Below are positions 8,284 to 16,499 of a stretch of 64,000 nt of DNA, piece after piece. The notes under the pieces were generated by a model. That model was not told where the DNA came from. It was given only the letters and a program-made list of their open reading frames with translations, and searched no databases. Origin of the DNA: Alphaproteobacteria bacterium (GTDB lineage: Bacteria; Pseudomonadota; Alphaproteobacteria; Rhizobiales; Amorphaceae); contig JAUIJH010000001.1 in NCBI GenBank assembly GCA_030431335.1, forward strand, positions 21,643-85,642, read 5' to 3'. Within the stretch, counting starts at the first letter, position 1. Every line of letters begins with the position of its first letter. Made by a program: the position numbers and the translations under genes.

Positions 8284-9336
8284 TCAGGAATCCTGGCTGT
8301 TGCGGATCTTGGAGATCATCTCCTCGACCTCGGGCCCCTTGGCGCCGAACTCCTCGAACAGCGGCTCGGTCGCCGCTTCCCACTTCTCGATGTCCTTGGG
8401 CTCATGCACCTTCACGCCCAGCTCCTTGAGCTGCTCCAGCGCGGCGGCCGCGTTGGCGCGGTTCGTGGCCCGCTGCTCGGCGAACACCTCCTTGGCGGTG
8501 GTGCGCACCAGCTCCTGCAGGTCCGGCGGCAGGGAATCCAGCCACTGCGCGTTGACGCGGATCGCCTTGGGCAGGAACCAGTGGTAGGTCAGCGTCAGGT
8601 TTTCGGCCTGCTCGTACCACTTGAAGCCGAGGATCGAGAACACGTCCGCTTCCAGCGCGTCGATCACGCCCGTGGAAAGCGCGCTGTACTGCTCCGCGTA
8701 GGGCAGCGGCGTGGGGTTGGCGCCGAGCTTGGACCAGAAATCGACCCACACCTTGAGCTCCGGCACGCGGATCTTGAGCCCCTTCAGGTCCTCGAGCGTC
8801 TCGACCGGGCGCTTCGACAGCAGATGCCGGAAGCCCACTTCGCCGTAGGCGACGAACTCCACGCCGGTCTTGTCGCGCGCGATCTGCGAGATCTCCTCGC
8901 CGAGCTCGCCCTGCAGCACGCTGTCGACGTGCACGTCGCTGGAATAGATGAAGCCCGGCGCGCCGCCCGCCGCGGCGATCTCGGGCGCCACCGCCTCTTC
9001 GGTGTCCGGCCCGCCGGCGGTCCCCTGGATGGTGCCCATGCGCGAGCCCTCGATGAGCTGCGTGTAGCTACCGAGCTGGCCGGCCGGGAAGTGCTGCGCC
9101 TCGATGCGCCCGCCGCTCTCCGCGTTGAGCCGCTGCGTCCAGGTCTCGAACGCCTCGGTGATCGGCGAGCCGATCGCCTCGTTGTGGGCGATGCGGAAGG
9201 TGTAGGTGTCCTGCGCCTGGGCCGTGCCGAGCCCGATGAGCGGCAGCGTCAGCGCTGTCGCCATCACGGCGGCGCCGGTGAGCTTGAGCATGGCGCGCCG
9301 ATTGGGGCGCACGGCGTGCGTCTGGTGTCGGATCAT
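8284..9336 (-). CDS. TRAP transporter substrate-binding protein (DctP family)
   Basis: A 350-residue periplasmic binding protein. The N-terminus has RR at 13-14 followed by a hydrophobic stretch and an AQA-type cleavage site near 40-42, giving Sec- or weak Tat-type export. DctP hallmarks are EDLKGLKIRVPELKVW near 181-196 (the conserved Arg190 that grips the substrate carboxylate) and the ANPTPLPYAEQYSALSTGVIDALE segment near 206-229. An open frame runs far upstream, but ATG at 9336 is preceded by a strong GGGAGG ribosome-binding site. First gene of the operon ending with the enolase-like gene; its promoter faces the divergent LacI gene across a region with operator palindromes. Confidence 0.93.
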   Translation of the reverse strand: MIRHQTHAVRPNRRAMLKLTGAAVMATALTLPLIGLGTAQAQDTYTFRIAHNEAIGSPITEAFETWTQRLNAESGGRIEAQHFPAGQLGSYTQLIEGSRMGTIQGTAGGPDTEEAVAPEIAAAGGAPGFIYSSDVHVDSVLQGELGEEISQIARDKTGVEFVAYGEVGFRHLLSKRPVETLEDLKGLKIRVPELKVWVDFWSKLGANPTPLPYAEQYSALSTGVIDALEADVFSILGFKWYEQAENLTLTYHWFLPKAIRVNAQWLDSLPPDLQELVRTTAKEVFAEQRATNRANAAAALEQLKELGVKVHEPKDIEKWEAATEPLFEEFGAKGPEVEEMISKIRNSQDS

Positions 9337-9391
9337 GTTTCCTCCCATCGCCGCGCCTTTCGCACATGGGCGAAGAGCGGCTTGTCTTTGT

Positions 9392-9407
9392 TTGTCGTGG
9401 ACGACAA
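9392..9407. promoter_or_regulatory. 16-base inverted repeat in the TRAP/LacI divergent promoter
   Basis: TTGTCGTGGACGACAA has perfect 7-base arms around a GG centre. It lies 56 bases upstream of the TRAP binding-protein start and is unlike the GCGAACGTTCGC sites nearby. It could bind a second regulator (GntR-like operators have this kind of symmetry) or be part of the promoter. No cognate regulator can be named. Confidence 0.4.
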
Positions 9408-9415
9408 TGTGCCAC

Positions 9416-9427
9416 GCGAACGTTTGC
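9416..9427. promoter_or_regulatory. LacI-type operator, imperfect copy (dctP side)
   Basis: GCGAACGTTTGC differs in one symmetric position from the perfect palindrome found at 9497-9506 and 11939-11950. It has the central CG typical of LacI-family operators. It lies about 80 bases upstream of the binding-protein start, with its centre 80 bases from the perfect site by the LacI gene, so a looped repressor complex is possible. Confidence 0.6.
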
Positions 9428-9494
9428 CCGGCAACAGCCTTCCCGCCCCGGCGAGCACCTCGAATTTTCGCGGCTCTATTCGCGCTTTCCTTGA

Positions 9495-9508
9495 TGCGAA
9501 CGTTCGCA
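9495..9508. promoter_or_regulatory. LacI-type operator, perfect palindrome (LacI side)
   Basis: TGCGAACGTTCGCA is a perfect 14-base palindrome with a central CG pair. It ends 14 bases before the start codon of the divergent LacI regulator, a position suited to autorepression. The same core recurs upstream of the Gfo/Idh and D-hydroxyacid dehydrogenase genes. Confidence 0.7.
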
Positions 9509-9522
9509 TAAAAACCCTTGCC

Positions 9523-10563
9523 ATGAGCAAGGCCGTCACCATCAAGGATATCGCGCGGACGCTGGGCCTTTCGGTCTCGACAGTGGGCCGCGCCCTCGCC
9601 GACAGCACCCAGATCAGCGAAGAGACCAAGGCGCGCGTGCGCCAGGCGGCGCTGAAGCAGGGCTATGTCGCCCACTCCGGCGCGCGCGCCATGCGCTCCG
9701 GCCGGTCCACGCTGATCGGCCTGCTGGTGCCCGATATCCAGAACGATTTCTACGGCACCGTCGCGCAGGCCCTCGCCGCCTGCTGCGCCGCCGCCGGCTA
9801 TCAGCTCGTGCTCGCCGTCACCGACGAGAACCCGGACGTGGAGCTCAGCCATGTGCGCGGGCTGATGGAGGCGCGCGTGGCGGGGGTGGTCATCGTCGGC
9901 TCCGCGGCGCCGCGGCCCGAGACCCTCACCCTCCTCGCGCGCATCCACACCGTGCAGCTGATCCGCCGCATCGCGGGGCTCGACAGTGCCTGGTTCGGCA
10001 TGGACGACGCGGGCTGCCTCGAAGTCCCCACCGCGGCGCTGATCGCGCTCGGCCATCGGCGCATCGCCTATGTCGGCGGCGCCAAGGAGCTGTCGACGGG
10101 CGATCGCCGGCTCGGCGGCTACCAGGCCGCCTTCGCCCGCGCCGGGCTCGAAATCCCGCACGACCTCATCCGCCTCGGCCCGCCGCGCGCGGCCGCGGCG
10201 GCGCAAATGTTCGCCGATCTGTGGTCGCACCGCGCGGCGCGGCCCACCGCCGTCGTCACCGGCGGCGCGCGCCTCACGGTCGGCGTGCTGGAAAGCATCG
10301 CCGACCTGGGGCTCCAGGTGCCGGACGCGTTGTCCGTGATCGGCTTCGGCGATGCGCCGTGGCTCAAATGGTGGGGCACGGCGGGGCTCAGCACCGTCGC
10401 GCTGCCGGTGCGCGACATCGCCGCCTCGTGCGGCGAATACCTGATGCGCCGCATCAACGAGAACGGCGAGGGCCGCAGCGCCGATGCCGCGCCCTTCCAC
10501 GCCATGCACGCGCCCCACCTGGTGGCACGCTCCAGCACCGCCGCGCCGCCGCAGCGGGACTGA
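9523..10563 (+). CDS. LacI-family transcriptional regulator
   Basis: A 346-residue LacI/GalR regulator. Residues 1-50 form the helix-turn-helix and hinge region (VTIKDIARTLGLSVSTVGRAL, then GARAMRSGRSTLIGLLVPDI). The rest is the periplasmic-binding-protein-like effector domain, with GHRRIAYVGGAKELSTGDRR and a C-terminal SVIGFGDAPWLKWW segment. An upstream open frame exists, but MSKAVTIKDIA at 9523 is the family N-terminus. Divergent from the TRAP/enolase-like operon, with a perfect palindrome just before its start. It probably represses that operon, itself and the Gfo/Idh and dehydrogenase genes until a sugar-like effector appears. Confidence 0.92.
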   Translation: MSKAVTIKDIARTLGLSVSTVGRALADSTQISEETKARVRQAALKQGYVAHSGARAMRSGRSTLIGLLVPDIQNDFYGTVAQALAACCAAAGYQLVLAVTDENPDVELSHVRGLMEARVAGVVIVGSAAPRPETLTLLARIHTVQLIRRIAGLDSAWFGMDDAGCLEVPTAALIALGHRRIAYVGGAKELSTGDRRLGGYQAAFARAGLEIPHDLIRLGPPRAAAAAQMFADLWSHRAARPTAVVTGGARLTVGVLESIADLGLQVPDALSVIGFGDAPWLKWWGTAGLSTVALPVRDIAASCGEYLMRRINENGEGRSADAAPFHAMHAPHLVARSSTAAPPQRD

Positions 10564-10662
10564 CCGGCCACAGCGTTCGCGGGATCGGCAAGCGACCCGG
10601 AAGCACGCGGCCAGCAAAAGAGCCGGGGCGGTTTGGGCGAACACGCGTGAGCCGAGACGGCT

Positions 10663-11814
10663 CTACGCCGCCACCGCCGGCAGATCGATCCAGCGCCGCT
10701 CGCGCCAGCTCTCCTCGGCCGCTTGCGCGTACTGCACGCCCGCCGCGCCGGCGCGCAGGTTCCACGGGAACTCGCCGCCCTCCACCAGGTGGCGCAGGAA
10801 CATCTCCCACTGCATGCGGAAGGCGTTCTTGTAGGGCGCCGTTTCGGGGATCTGGTGCCAGTCCTTGTAGAAATCGACGGGCTCGGCGACGTCGAGGCTC
10901 CACTGGCCCTTGGGCGTCGATTCGCGCCGCTGCGCATGGCAGTGGCGCAGCCCCGCGACGGCCGAGCCGTGGGTGCCGTCCACCTGCATCACGATGATGT
11001 CCTCGGTGCGCACGCGCACGCACCACGAGCTCATGATCTGCGCCATCGCCCCGCCTTCCAGGCGCGAGATGGACATGACCGAATCGTCCGCGTCGGCCTT
11101 ATAGGCCTCGCCCTTCTCGTCCCACCGCTCGCCCACCAGCGTGTCGGCGTGGCACACGATGTCGAGCGGGCGCCCGTTCATGGCCTCCAGCATGTAATAG
11201 TAGTGCGGCATCATATCGAGGATCATGCCGCCGCCCTCGGCCCGCTTGTAGTTCCAGGAGGGCCGCTGGGCGGGCTGCAAATCGCCCTCGAAGACCCAGT
11301 AGCAGCCCTCGATGCGCACCATCAGCACCTTGCCGAAGAAACCGGACTGCAAAAGCATGCGCAGCTTCGCCATCCCCGGCGCCCACAACTTGTCCGCCAC
11401 CACCCCGTGGCGCACGCCCTTCGCCTTGGCGGCTGTGTAGAGGCCGAGCGCGTCCTCGAATTTCTCCGCCGTCGGCTTCTCGGTGTAGATGTCCTTGCCC
11501 GCCTCGATGGCGCGATGGACATTGCCGACGCGCGCATCGGTCTTCACCGCGTCGAAATAGACCGGGTAGGCCGGATCGCCGAGCAGCCCATCGAGATTGG
11601 TGGACCATTTCTCCACCCCCGCCGAGCGGGCGGCCGCCGCGACGCGCTCCTCGTTGCGGCCCACCAGGATCGGGTCCGGCATCAGCCGGGTGCCGTCCTT
11701 CAGCATCACGCCGCCATCGCGCCGGATCGCCGCGATGGCATTCCTCAGGTGCTGGTTGCCACCCATCCGGCCGGTGACGCCGTTCATGATGATGCCGATG
11801 GTGCGCGTGCTCAT
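10663..11814 (-). CDS. Gfo/Idh/MocA-family oxidoreductase
   Basis: A 383-residue NAD(P)-dependent dehydrogenase. The N-terminal nucleotide-binding fold starts IGIIMNGVTGRMGGNQHLR, a variant glycine loop. The EKPTAEKFEDALGLYTAA segment (residues ~103-121) contains the family EKP motif with the catalytic-region Lys. The C-terminal domain has GGGMILDMMPHYYYMLEAMNG. ATG at 11814 is preceded by AGGGAGG, whereas the open frame to 11952 runs back through the operator region. The family oxidises or reduces sugars, inositols and sugar acids. It converges on the LacI gene and shares an operator-bearing promoter region with the dehydrogenase at 11977, so it probably belongs to the same pathway as the TRAP operon. 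Confidence 0.9.
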   Translation of the reverse strand: MSTRTIGIIMNGVTGRMGGNQHLRNAIAAIRRDGGVMLKDGTRLMPDPILVGRNEERVAAAARSAGVEKWSTNLDGLLGDPAYPVYFDAVKTDARVGNVHRAIEAGKDIYTEKPTAEKFEDALGLYTAAKAKGVRHGVVADKLWAPGMAKLRMLLQSGFFGKVLMVRIEGCYWVFEGDLQPAQRPSWNYKRAEGGGMILDMMPHYYYMLEAMNGRPLDIVCHADTLVGERWDEKGEAYKADADDSVMSISRLEGGAMAQIMSSWCVRVRTEDIIVMQVDGTHGSAVAGLRHCHAQRRESTPKGQWSLDVAEPVDFYKDWHQIPETAPYKNAFRMQWEMFLRHLVEGGEFPWNLRAGAAGVQYAQAAEESWRERRWIDLPAVAA

Positions 11815-11871
11815 ATCGCCTCCCTGATCGCTCTCGTTTTCCGAGCGTTTGAATTTATGCCTTCCTACTAC

Positions 11872-11883
11872 GCGAACGATTGC
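11872..11883. promoter_or_regulatory. LacI-type operator, imperfect copy (Gfo/Idh side)
   Basis: GCGAACGATTGC is a one-change variant of GCGAACGTTCGC-type half-sites and lies 58 bases upstream of the Gfo/Idh start. Together with the perfect site at 11939-11950 it repeats the 'one perfect, one imperfect' arrangement of the region upstream of dctP. Confidence 0.5.
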
Positions 11884-11938
11884 ATTGACAATCATGAGCA
11901 GACTGAGGGGAATGCAGGAAAAGCGAACCAACATTCTC

Positions 11939-11950
11939 GCGAACGTTCGC
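11939..11950. promoter_or_regulatory. LacI-type operator, perfect palindrome (dehydrogenase side)
   Basis: GCGAACGTTCGC, flanked by C and A, is identical in its core to the site beside the LacI gene at 9495-9508. It ends 26 bases before the dehydrogenase start. This is the main evidence that the Gfo/Idh and dehydrogenase genes are in the same regulon as the TRAP/enolase-like operon. Confidence 0.7.
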
Positions 11951-11976
11951 AACGATAGCGCGAGAAGGAGGACCCT

Positions 11977-12918
11977 ATGAAAGCGGTGCTACCCTACGAT
12001 GCCTCGCCGCAGATCCGCCGCATCATCGAGGTGGCCGACACAGCCGCCGTCGAGATCGCCCTGCTGGCCGAGGACGATGCGGAGGGCTTCGCCCGCGCGC
12101 TCGAGGAGGCGGAGGTGCTGCTCCATGTGCTCGCCCCGGTGACGGCAGCCGTGATGGACGCCGCCCCGCGGCTGCGCCTCGTGCACAAGATCGGCATCGG
12201 CGTCGACGCCATCGACCTCGCCCATGCCGATGCGAAGGGCATCGCGGTGTGCAACATGCCCGGCACCAACTCGGCCGCCGTCGCCGAGCTCGCCTTGTCG
12301 CTGATGCTGGCGGCGCTGCGCTCGATCATCCCCATCAGCGCGGCGGTGAAGGCCGGCCGCGGATGGCCGGCCGACACCGCCCTCCTCGACGGCGCCGGCG
12401 AGATCGGCCAGCGCACGGTCGGCCTCGTCGGCTACGGCGCGGTGCCGCGGCGTCTCGCGGCGGCGCTCACGGCGCTCGGCGCGCGCGTCATCGCCGCCGA
12501 CCCCTTCGTGCAGGAGGCCGACATCCCCATCGTGCCGCTCGACACGCTGCTGCGCGAGGCCGACATCGTGTCCCTGCATGTTCCGCTGACGGAGGAGACG
12601 CGGGCCCTGCTCGACGCGCCGCGCATCGCCGCCATGAAGCGGGGCGCCATCGTCGTCAACACGGCGCGCGGCCCGCTGATCGACGAGGCCGCGCTCGCCG
12701 AGGCGCTCGCCAGCGGCCACCTCGCCGCCGTCGCGCTCGACGTCTTCGCCGAAGAGCCGCCGCATCCGGGCAACCCGCTCCTCGGCCTTGCCAACGTGAT
12801 TGCGACGCCGCACATCGCCTGGCTCACCGACGGCACCTGGCGCCGCAGCATGGCGGTCATCGAGGAGAATTGCCGCCGCCTCGCCAGCGGCGCGCCCCTC
12901 CTCCACCGCGTCGTCTGA
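11977..12918 (+). CDS. D-isomer-specific 2-hydroxyacid dehydrogenase
   Basis: A 313-residue NAD(P)-dependent dehydrogenase of the phosphoglycerate/glyoxylate reductase family. The dinucleotide-binding loop is GYGAVPRRL (152-160), with Asp175 after the second beta strand, which suggests NAD preference. The catalytic triad is visible: Arg231 (NTARGPLIDE), Glu260 (DVFAEEPP) and His279 (ATPHIAW). It interconverts a 2-keto acid and a D-2-hydroxy acid in the cytoplasm. Preceded by AAGGAGGA and by a perfect copy of the GCGAACGTTCGC palindrome; divergent from the Gfo/Idh gene. Likely oxidises a sugar-acid intermediate or reduces a glyoxylate- or pyruvate-type end product. Confidence 0.92.
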   Translation: MKAVLPYDASPQIRRIIEVADTAAVEIALLAEDDAEGFARALEEAEVLLHVLAPVTAAVMDAAPRLRLVHKIGIGVDAIDLAHADAKGIAVCNMPGTNSAAVAELALSLMLAALRSIIPISAAVKAGRGWPADTALLDGAGEIGQRTVGLVGYGAVPRRLAAALTALGARVIAADPFVQEADIPIVPLDTLLREADIVSLHVPLTEETRALLDAPRIAAMKRGAIVVNTARGPLIDEAALAEALASGHLAAVALDVFAEEPPHPGNPLLGLANVIATPHIAWLTDGTWRRSMAVIEENCRRLASGAPLLHRVV

Positions 12919-12936
12919 AAGGCGCTCGCGGCGGCT

Positions 12937-13959
12937 CTACCGCCGCCCCTTGGGCGGCGCGCCGACCGAGCCGTGCAGTTCGACGTGGGCGCTCAGCACC
13001 ACGTCCTGCGGCGGCACCGTGCTGCCGCCGATCCGCTCGATGAGGATGCGCCAGGCGGCACGGGCGATGTCGCGCACGGGGTGGCGCACCACCGAAAGGC
13101 GCGGCTCCATGATATCGGCCCACTCCGGCTCGTCGAAGGCCAGCAGCGACACGTCCTGCGGAAAGGCGATGCCGTGCTGGCGGAAGGCGCGCACCGTCCA
13201 CAGCGCGATGAGGCTGTTGCTCGCGATCAGCGCCGTCGGCGCGCCGCGGCCGGTGACGAGCTTCGCCACCGCCGCCACGTAGGCCGCCTCGTCGTCGCCC
13301 GATTCGCGCACGATCGCCGTCGTTCGCGCCACCCGCCCCATCACCGCCTCGAACGCCTCGATGCGCTGGCGCGTCACGATCAGTTGCGGCCGCCGCGCGA
13401 TATAGGCGATGCGCCGGTGGCCGCGCGCCAGCAGCGCCTCGGTGGCCTCGGCCATCGCGGCGCGGTTGTCGAAGGTCACCTGGTCGAACCCGCCGGGGGC
13501 ATAGGGCCGGTCGACGATCACCGCCGGCACGCCGGCCGCCTGCGTCGCCGCCAGCGCCTCCGCCGGATCGAAGCTCGGCACGATGATCACCCCCGCCACG
13601 CGATGCGCCAGCAGCGCGCGCACCCGTGTCGCCTCCGTGCCCGACTGATACTGGCTGAACACCTGCATCACCTGGTACTGCTGCTCGGCCGCATCCTCGA
13701 TGAAGGCATCCAGCAACGCGCCCAGATAGGCGCCGGCCGTATGCGGCAGGCACAGCCCGATCACCCGGCTCGTCTGCGTCCTGAGGCTCTTGGCCACCAC
13801 GTCCGGCACGTAGCCGAGCGCGTCCACCGCCTGCAGCACGCGCTCGCGCCGCGCATCGCTGACGACGCGCGTCGCATTGAGGACGTTGGACACGGTGCCG
13901 ACCGAGACACCGGCGTGCCGGGCCACGTCCAGGAGCGTTGGCTTGGCGATGGGACGCAT
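12937..13959 (-). CDS. LacI-family transcriptional regulator
   Basis: A 340-residue LacI/GalR regulator. The helix-turn-helix reads PTLLDVARHAGVSVGTVSNVL and is followed by DALGYVPDVVAKSLRTQTSR, the hinge into the effector-binding domain (GARGHRRIAYIARRP-like segment, C-terminal DVSLLAFDEPEWADIM). Start chosen at 13959 because GAAAGGAA sits five bases upstream; an alternative ATG at 13977 would add MAERKS. Divergent from the enolase-superfamily dehydratase and sugar ABC operon, which it very probably controls. Convergent with the dehydrogenase gene. Confidence 0.9.
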   Translation of the reverse strand: MRPIAKPTLLDVARHAGVSVGTVSNVLNATRVVSDARRERVLQAVDALGYVPDVVAKSLRTQTSRVIGLCLPHTAGAYLGALLDAFIEDAAEQQYQVMQVFSQYQSGTEATRVRALLAHRVAGVIIVPSFDPAEALAATQAAGVPAVIVDRPYAPGGFDQVTFDNRAAMAEATEALLARGHRRIAYIARRPQLIVTRQRIEAFEAVMGRVARTTAIVRESGDDEAAYVAAVAKLVTGRGAPTALIASNSLIALWTVRAFRQHGIAFPQDVSLLAFDEPEWADIMEPRLSVVRHPVRDIARAAWRILIERIGGSTVPPQDVVLSAHVELHGSVGAPPKGRR

Positions 13960-14006
13960 CGATTTCCTTTCGGCCATCGGGCGATTGACAGCAATCGATG
14001 CTAGCC

Positions 14007-14022
14007 GTTTAATCGTTTCAAA
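14007..14022. promoter_or_regulatory. Candidate LacI operator in the 13960-14079 divergent region
   Basis: GTTTAATCGTTTCAAA is a loose palindrome around a central CG, located between the LacI gene and the dehydratase gene. The symmetry is partial (TTTnAAnCGnTTnAAA), so this is only a candidate. A second near-palindrome, AGCAATCGATGCT, lies at about 13990-14002. Confidence 0.3.
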
Positions 14023-14079
14023 TTCCACCCGCCCACGGCATCGACCTCTCGAGGACAGCGGCCTCCCGGCCCCGGCACC

Positions 14080-15213
14080 ATGAAGATCACCAAAATTGAG
14101 ACGTTTAAATTCTGGGTCGACTGGTCGAACTGGATGTTCGTCCGCGTCGAGACGGACGAGGGCATCTCGGGCTGGGGGGAAGCCTCTCTGCACGGCGCGC
14201 TGGAGGCGGTGGAAACGGCCATCCACGAGCTGTCGCCCCACCTCGTCGGCGAGGATCCGGCCGGGCCGGAACGCCACTGGCACCGCCTCTACAATGCCTG
14301 GCGCTGGCGCGGCGGCGCCACGATGATGACGGCGCTCGCCGCCCTCGACATCGCGCTGTGGGACATCGAGGGCAAACGCCTCGGCGTCCCGGTCTGGCGC
14401 CTGCTCGGCGGCGCGCACCGCACCCGCCTGCCCGTCTATGCCAGCCACTGGATGTGGGGCCACATGGACCTCGACACGGTGCGCGAACGGGCGGCCGAAG
14501 CGGTCGCGCGCGGCTTCAAGGGCTTCAAGTGCATGCCCTTCCGCTTCGAGGAGCTGCGCCGCAACGAGGCGAGCGAGATCGCCCGCGCCGGCGACTTTCT
14601 CGCCGCCGCGCGCGAGGGCGCCGGCCCCGACACCGAGATCTACGTGGAGTGCAGCGAGTTCCTGTCGCCGCGCACCGCGCCGATGCTGGACCGCGCCCTC
14701 GCCCCCTCCCGCCCCGCGTGGCTCGAGGAGCCGATTCCCTTCGAGAACGCCAAGGCGATGGCGCGCCTCGCCCGCGAGGTCGAGACCCCCATCGCCACCG
14801 GCGAGCGGCTGCTGTCGCGCTACGAGTTCCGCGAGCTTTTGGAACAAGGCGGGGCCAAGATCGTGCAGCCGGACCTGATGCACGCGGGCGGCATCACAGA
14901 ATGCCGCCGCATCGCCGCGCTGGCGGACACCTATTACGTGCCGGTCGCGCCGCACAATCCGGGCGGCCCCATCTGCACCGCGGCCGCAATGCACCTCGCC
15001 GCCTCCGTGCCCAATTTCCTCGTCCTGGAGCAGATGGAGCCGCAGCGGGCGATCCGCGACGCCGCCAGCACCGTACCGATCCGCTTCGAGGACGGGCACT
15101 TCCTCCTGCCGGAGGGACCCGGGCTCGGCATCGAGCCGAACCTCGAGGCGCTCGCCGCCCACGCCTTCCAACCACAGCCCCGGAATGAACGAACCGGGGC
15201 GATCTATCGCTAG
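14080..15213 (+). CDS. Enolase-superfamily (mandelate racemase/muconate lactonizing) sugar-acid dehydratase
   Basis: A 377-residue enzyme resembling D-galactonate/gluconate-type dehydratases. The capping domain is at 1-115. Barrel elements: KGFKCMPF (Lys150), metal ligands Glu190 (YVECSEF), Glu216/217 (LEEP) and Glu242 (GERL), then QPDLMHAGGITE (Asp265) and the VAPHNPGGP His292 acting as general acid or base. It would abstract the proton alpha to the carboxylate of an aldonic or uronic acid and eliminate water to give a 2-keto-3-deoxy acid. First gene downstream of the divergent LacI gene and nine bases before the sugar-binding protein gene, so its substrate is likely derived from the imported sugar. 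Exact sugar not assignable. Confidence 0.87.
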   Translation: MKITKIETFKFWVDWSNWMFVRVETDEGISGWGEASLHGALEAVETAIHELSPHLVGEDPAGPERHWHRLYNAWRWRGGATMMTALAALDIALWDIEGKRLGVPVWRLLGGAHRTRLPVYASHWMWGHMDLDTVRERAAEAVARGFKGFKCMPFRFEELRRNEASEIARAGDFLAAAREGAGPDTEIYVECSEFLSPRTAPMLDRALAPSRPAWLEEPIPFENAKAMARLAREVETPIATGERLLSRYEFRELLEQGGAKIVQPDLMHAGGITECRRIAALADTYYVPVAPHNPGGPICTAAAMHLAASVPNFLVLEQMEPQRAIRDAASTVPIRFEDGHFLLPEGPGLGIEPNLEALAAHAFQPQPRNERTGAIYR

Positions 15214-15222
15214 GGAGAGAAC

Positions 15223-16491
15223 ATGATCAAATCGCTGAAGCGCGCCGCGAGCCTCGGTTCGATGGCCGCCATCCTCGCCGCCGCCCCCGCGCTCGCCGAG
15301 CCGGTGACCATCGAGTGGCAGAACATCAACCTCACCGAAAGCCAGTACGAGCCGGTGTGGAAACACATGGTCGCCGATTTCGAGGCCGCCTACCCCGACA
15401 TCAAGATCAAGCCGGTTCTCGTCGCCCGCAAGGACCACTGGACCAAGTTCGTCACCGCCGCGCAGGCGGGCGAGGCGCCCTGCGTCGTCACCACCGACAT
15501 CGCGCCCGCCGCCTACAACGGCTACATCCAGTCGCTGGACGCTCTGTGGAACGCGGAACCGGAAGAGTTCCGCAACGGCTGGAGCGAGGACATCATGCGC
15601 GGCGTCCGCTTCGACGGCGAAGTCTACGGCCTGCCCACCTATGGCGGCATCTACGCCGAGATCTACAATCGCGATCTGGTGGAGGCCGCCGGCCTCGACG
15701 CGTCCAACCCGCCCGAGACCTTCGCCGAGTACAAGACATGGGCCGAGGCTCTGTCGGGCGACGACCATTGGGCAACCGCGATCCTGGGCGGTCCGACCGA
15801 CACCACCACGCGCGTGCTGCTGTCATGGATCTATGCCAACGGCGGTGAGCCCTTCGACGAGGACATGACCGAGTCCCGTTTCGCCAAGGATCCCAAGAGC
15901 CTGGAAGCGATCAAGGCGTATCTGGGCATGGAGGCGGCCAAGCTCGCCGCGCCCGGCGCCACCACCACCAACTACCTGGAGCAGACGAACCTCTTCGCCC
16001 AACAGAAGATCGCCACCATGCGCAACGCCTTCTGGGGCATCGCCAAGGTGGTGGGCGACAATCCGGACCTCGAAGGCAAGCTCTTCGTGGCGATGCCGCC
16101 GCACGGCGAGGGCGCCGCGCCCGCCACCGTCGCGCGCCAGGGCTCCGTCGCGATCTCGGCCAACTGCGAGCATCCCGAGGAAGCCTGGGAGTTCATCAAG
16201 TTCGACGCGCAGGCCAAATACGCCATCGAGCGCGCCCTCAAGGCCAACTTCATGCCGCTGCGTAACGACCTCGCCGACGCGCCCGAGGTGGCGGGCGACG
16301 AGATGCTGTCGAAGTTCCTCACCATCGGCCAGAGCGCCATCGCCTACCCGCCCTCGCATCCCTATTGGGAGGACATCTCCTCGGGTGACATCGTGGAAGC
16401 CGTCCAGGCGGCGCTGCTCGATCCGGAGCGCACCGAGGAAATCTTCACGGCGCTCGACGAAAAGCTGACCGAAAAGCTCAACGACATCTGA
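15223..16491 (+). CDS. Sugar ABC transporter substrate-binding protein (family 1)
   Basis: A 422-residue extracytoplasmic solute-binding protein with a signal peptide (positively charged MIKSLKRAAS, hydrophobic core, APALAEP cleavage region near residue 26). Family-1 features: FEAAYPDIKIKPVL near 45-60, YGLPTYGGIYAEIYNRDLVE near 135-155, and a C-terminal domain with AWEFIKFDAQAKYA. It binds a mono- or oligosaccharide or sugar acid in the periplasm and feeds the two permeases that follow at gaps of 8 and 0 bases. Preceded by a GGGAGAG ribosome-binding site. Confidence 0.92.
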   Translation: MIKSLKRAASLGSMAAILAAAPALAEPVTIEWQNINLTESQYEPVWKHMVADFEAAYPDIKIKPVLVARKDHWTKFVTAAQAGEAPCVVTTDIAPAAYNGYIQSLDALWNAEPEEFRNGWSEDIMRGVRFDGEVYGLPTYGGIYAEIYNRDLVEAAGLDASNPPETFAEYKTWAEALSGDDHWATAILGGPTDTTTRVLLSWIYANGGEPFDEDMTESRFAKDPKSLEAIKAYLGMEAAKLAAPGATTTNYLEQTNLFAQQKIATMRNAFWGIAKVVGDNPDLEGKLFVAMPPHGEGAAPATVARQGSVAISANCEHPEEAWEFIKFDAQAKYAIERALKANFMPLRNDLADAPEVAGDEMLSKFLTIGQSAIAYPPSHPYWEDISSGDIVEAVQAALLDPERTEEIFTALDEKLTEKLNDI

Positions 16492-16499
16492 GAGCACCG

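Noticed and set aside
8284..10644. Very long minus-strand frame of 786 codons covering both the TRAP binding protein and the LacI gene
   Set aside because: Only the last 350 codons match the DctP family and have a signal peptide and ribosome-binding site; the rest is antisense to a clear LacI gene and is open because of high GC.
12937..15768. 943-codon minus-strand frame extending beyond the second LacI gene
   Set aside because: The extension is antisense to the enolase-superfamily dehydratase and ABC binding-protein genes and has no family similarity; the LacI start at 13959 has a proper ribosome-binding site.
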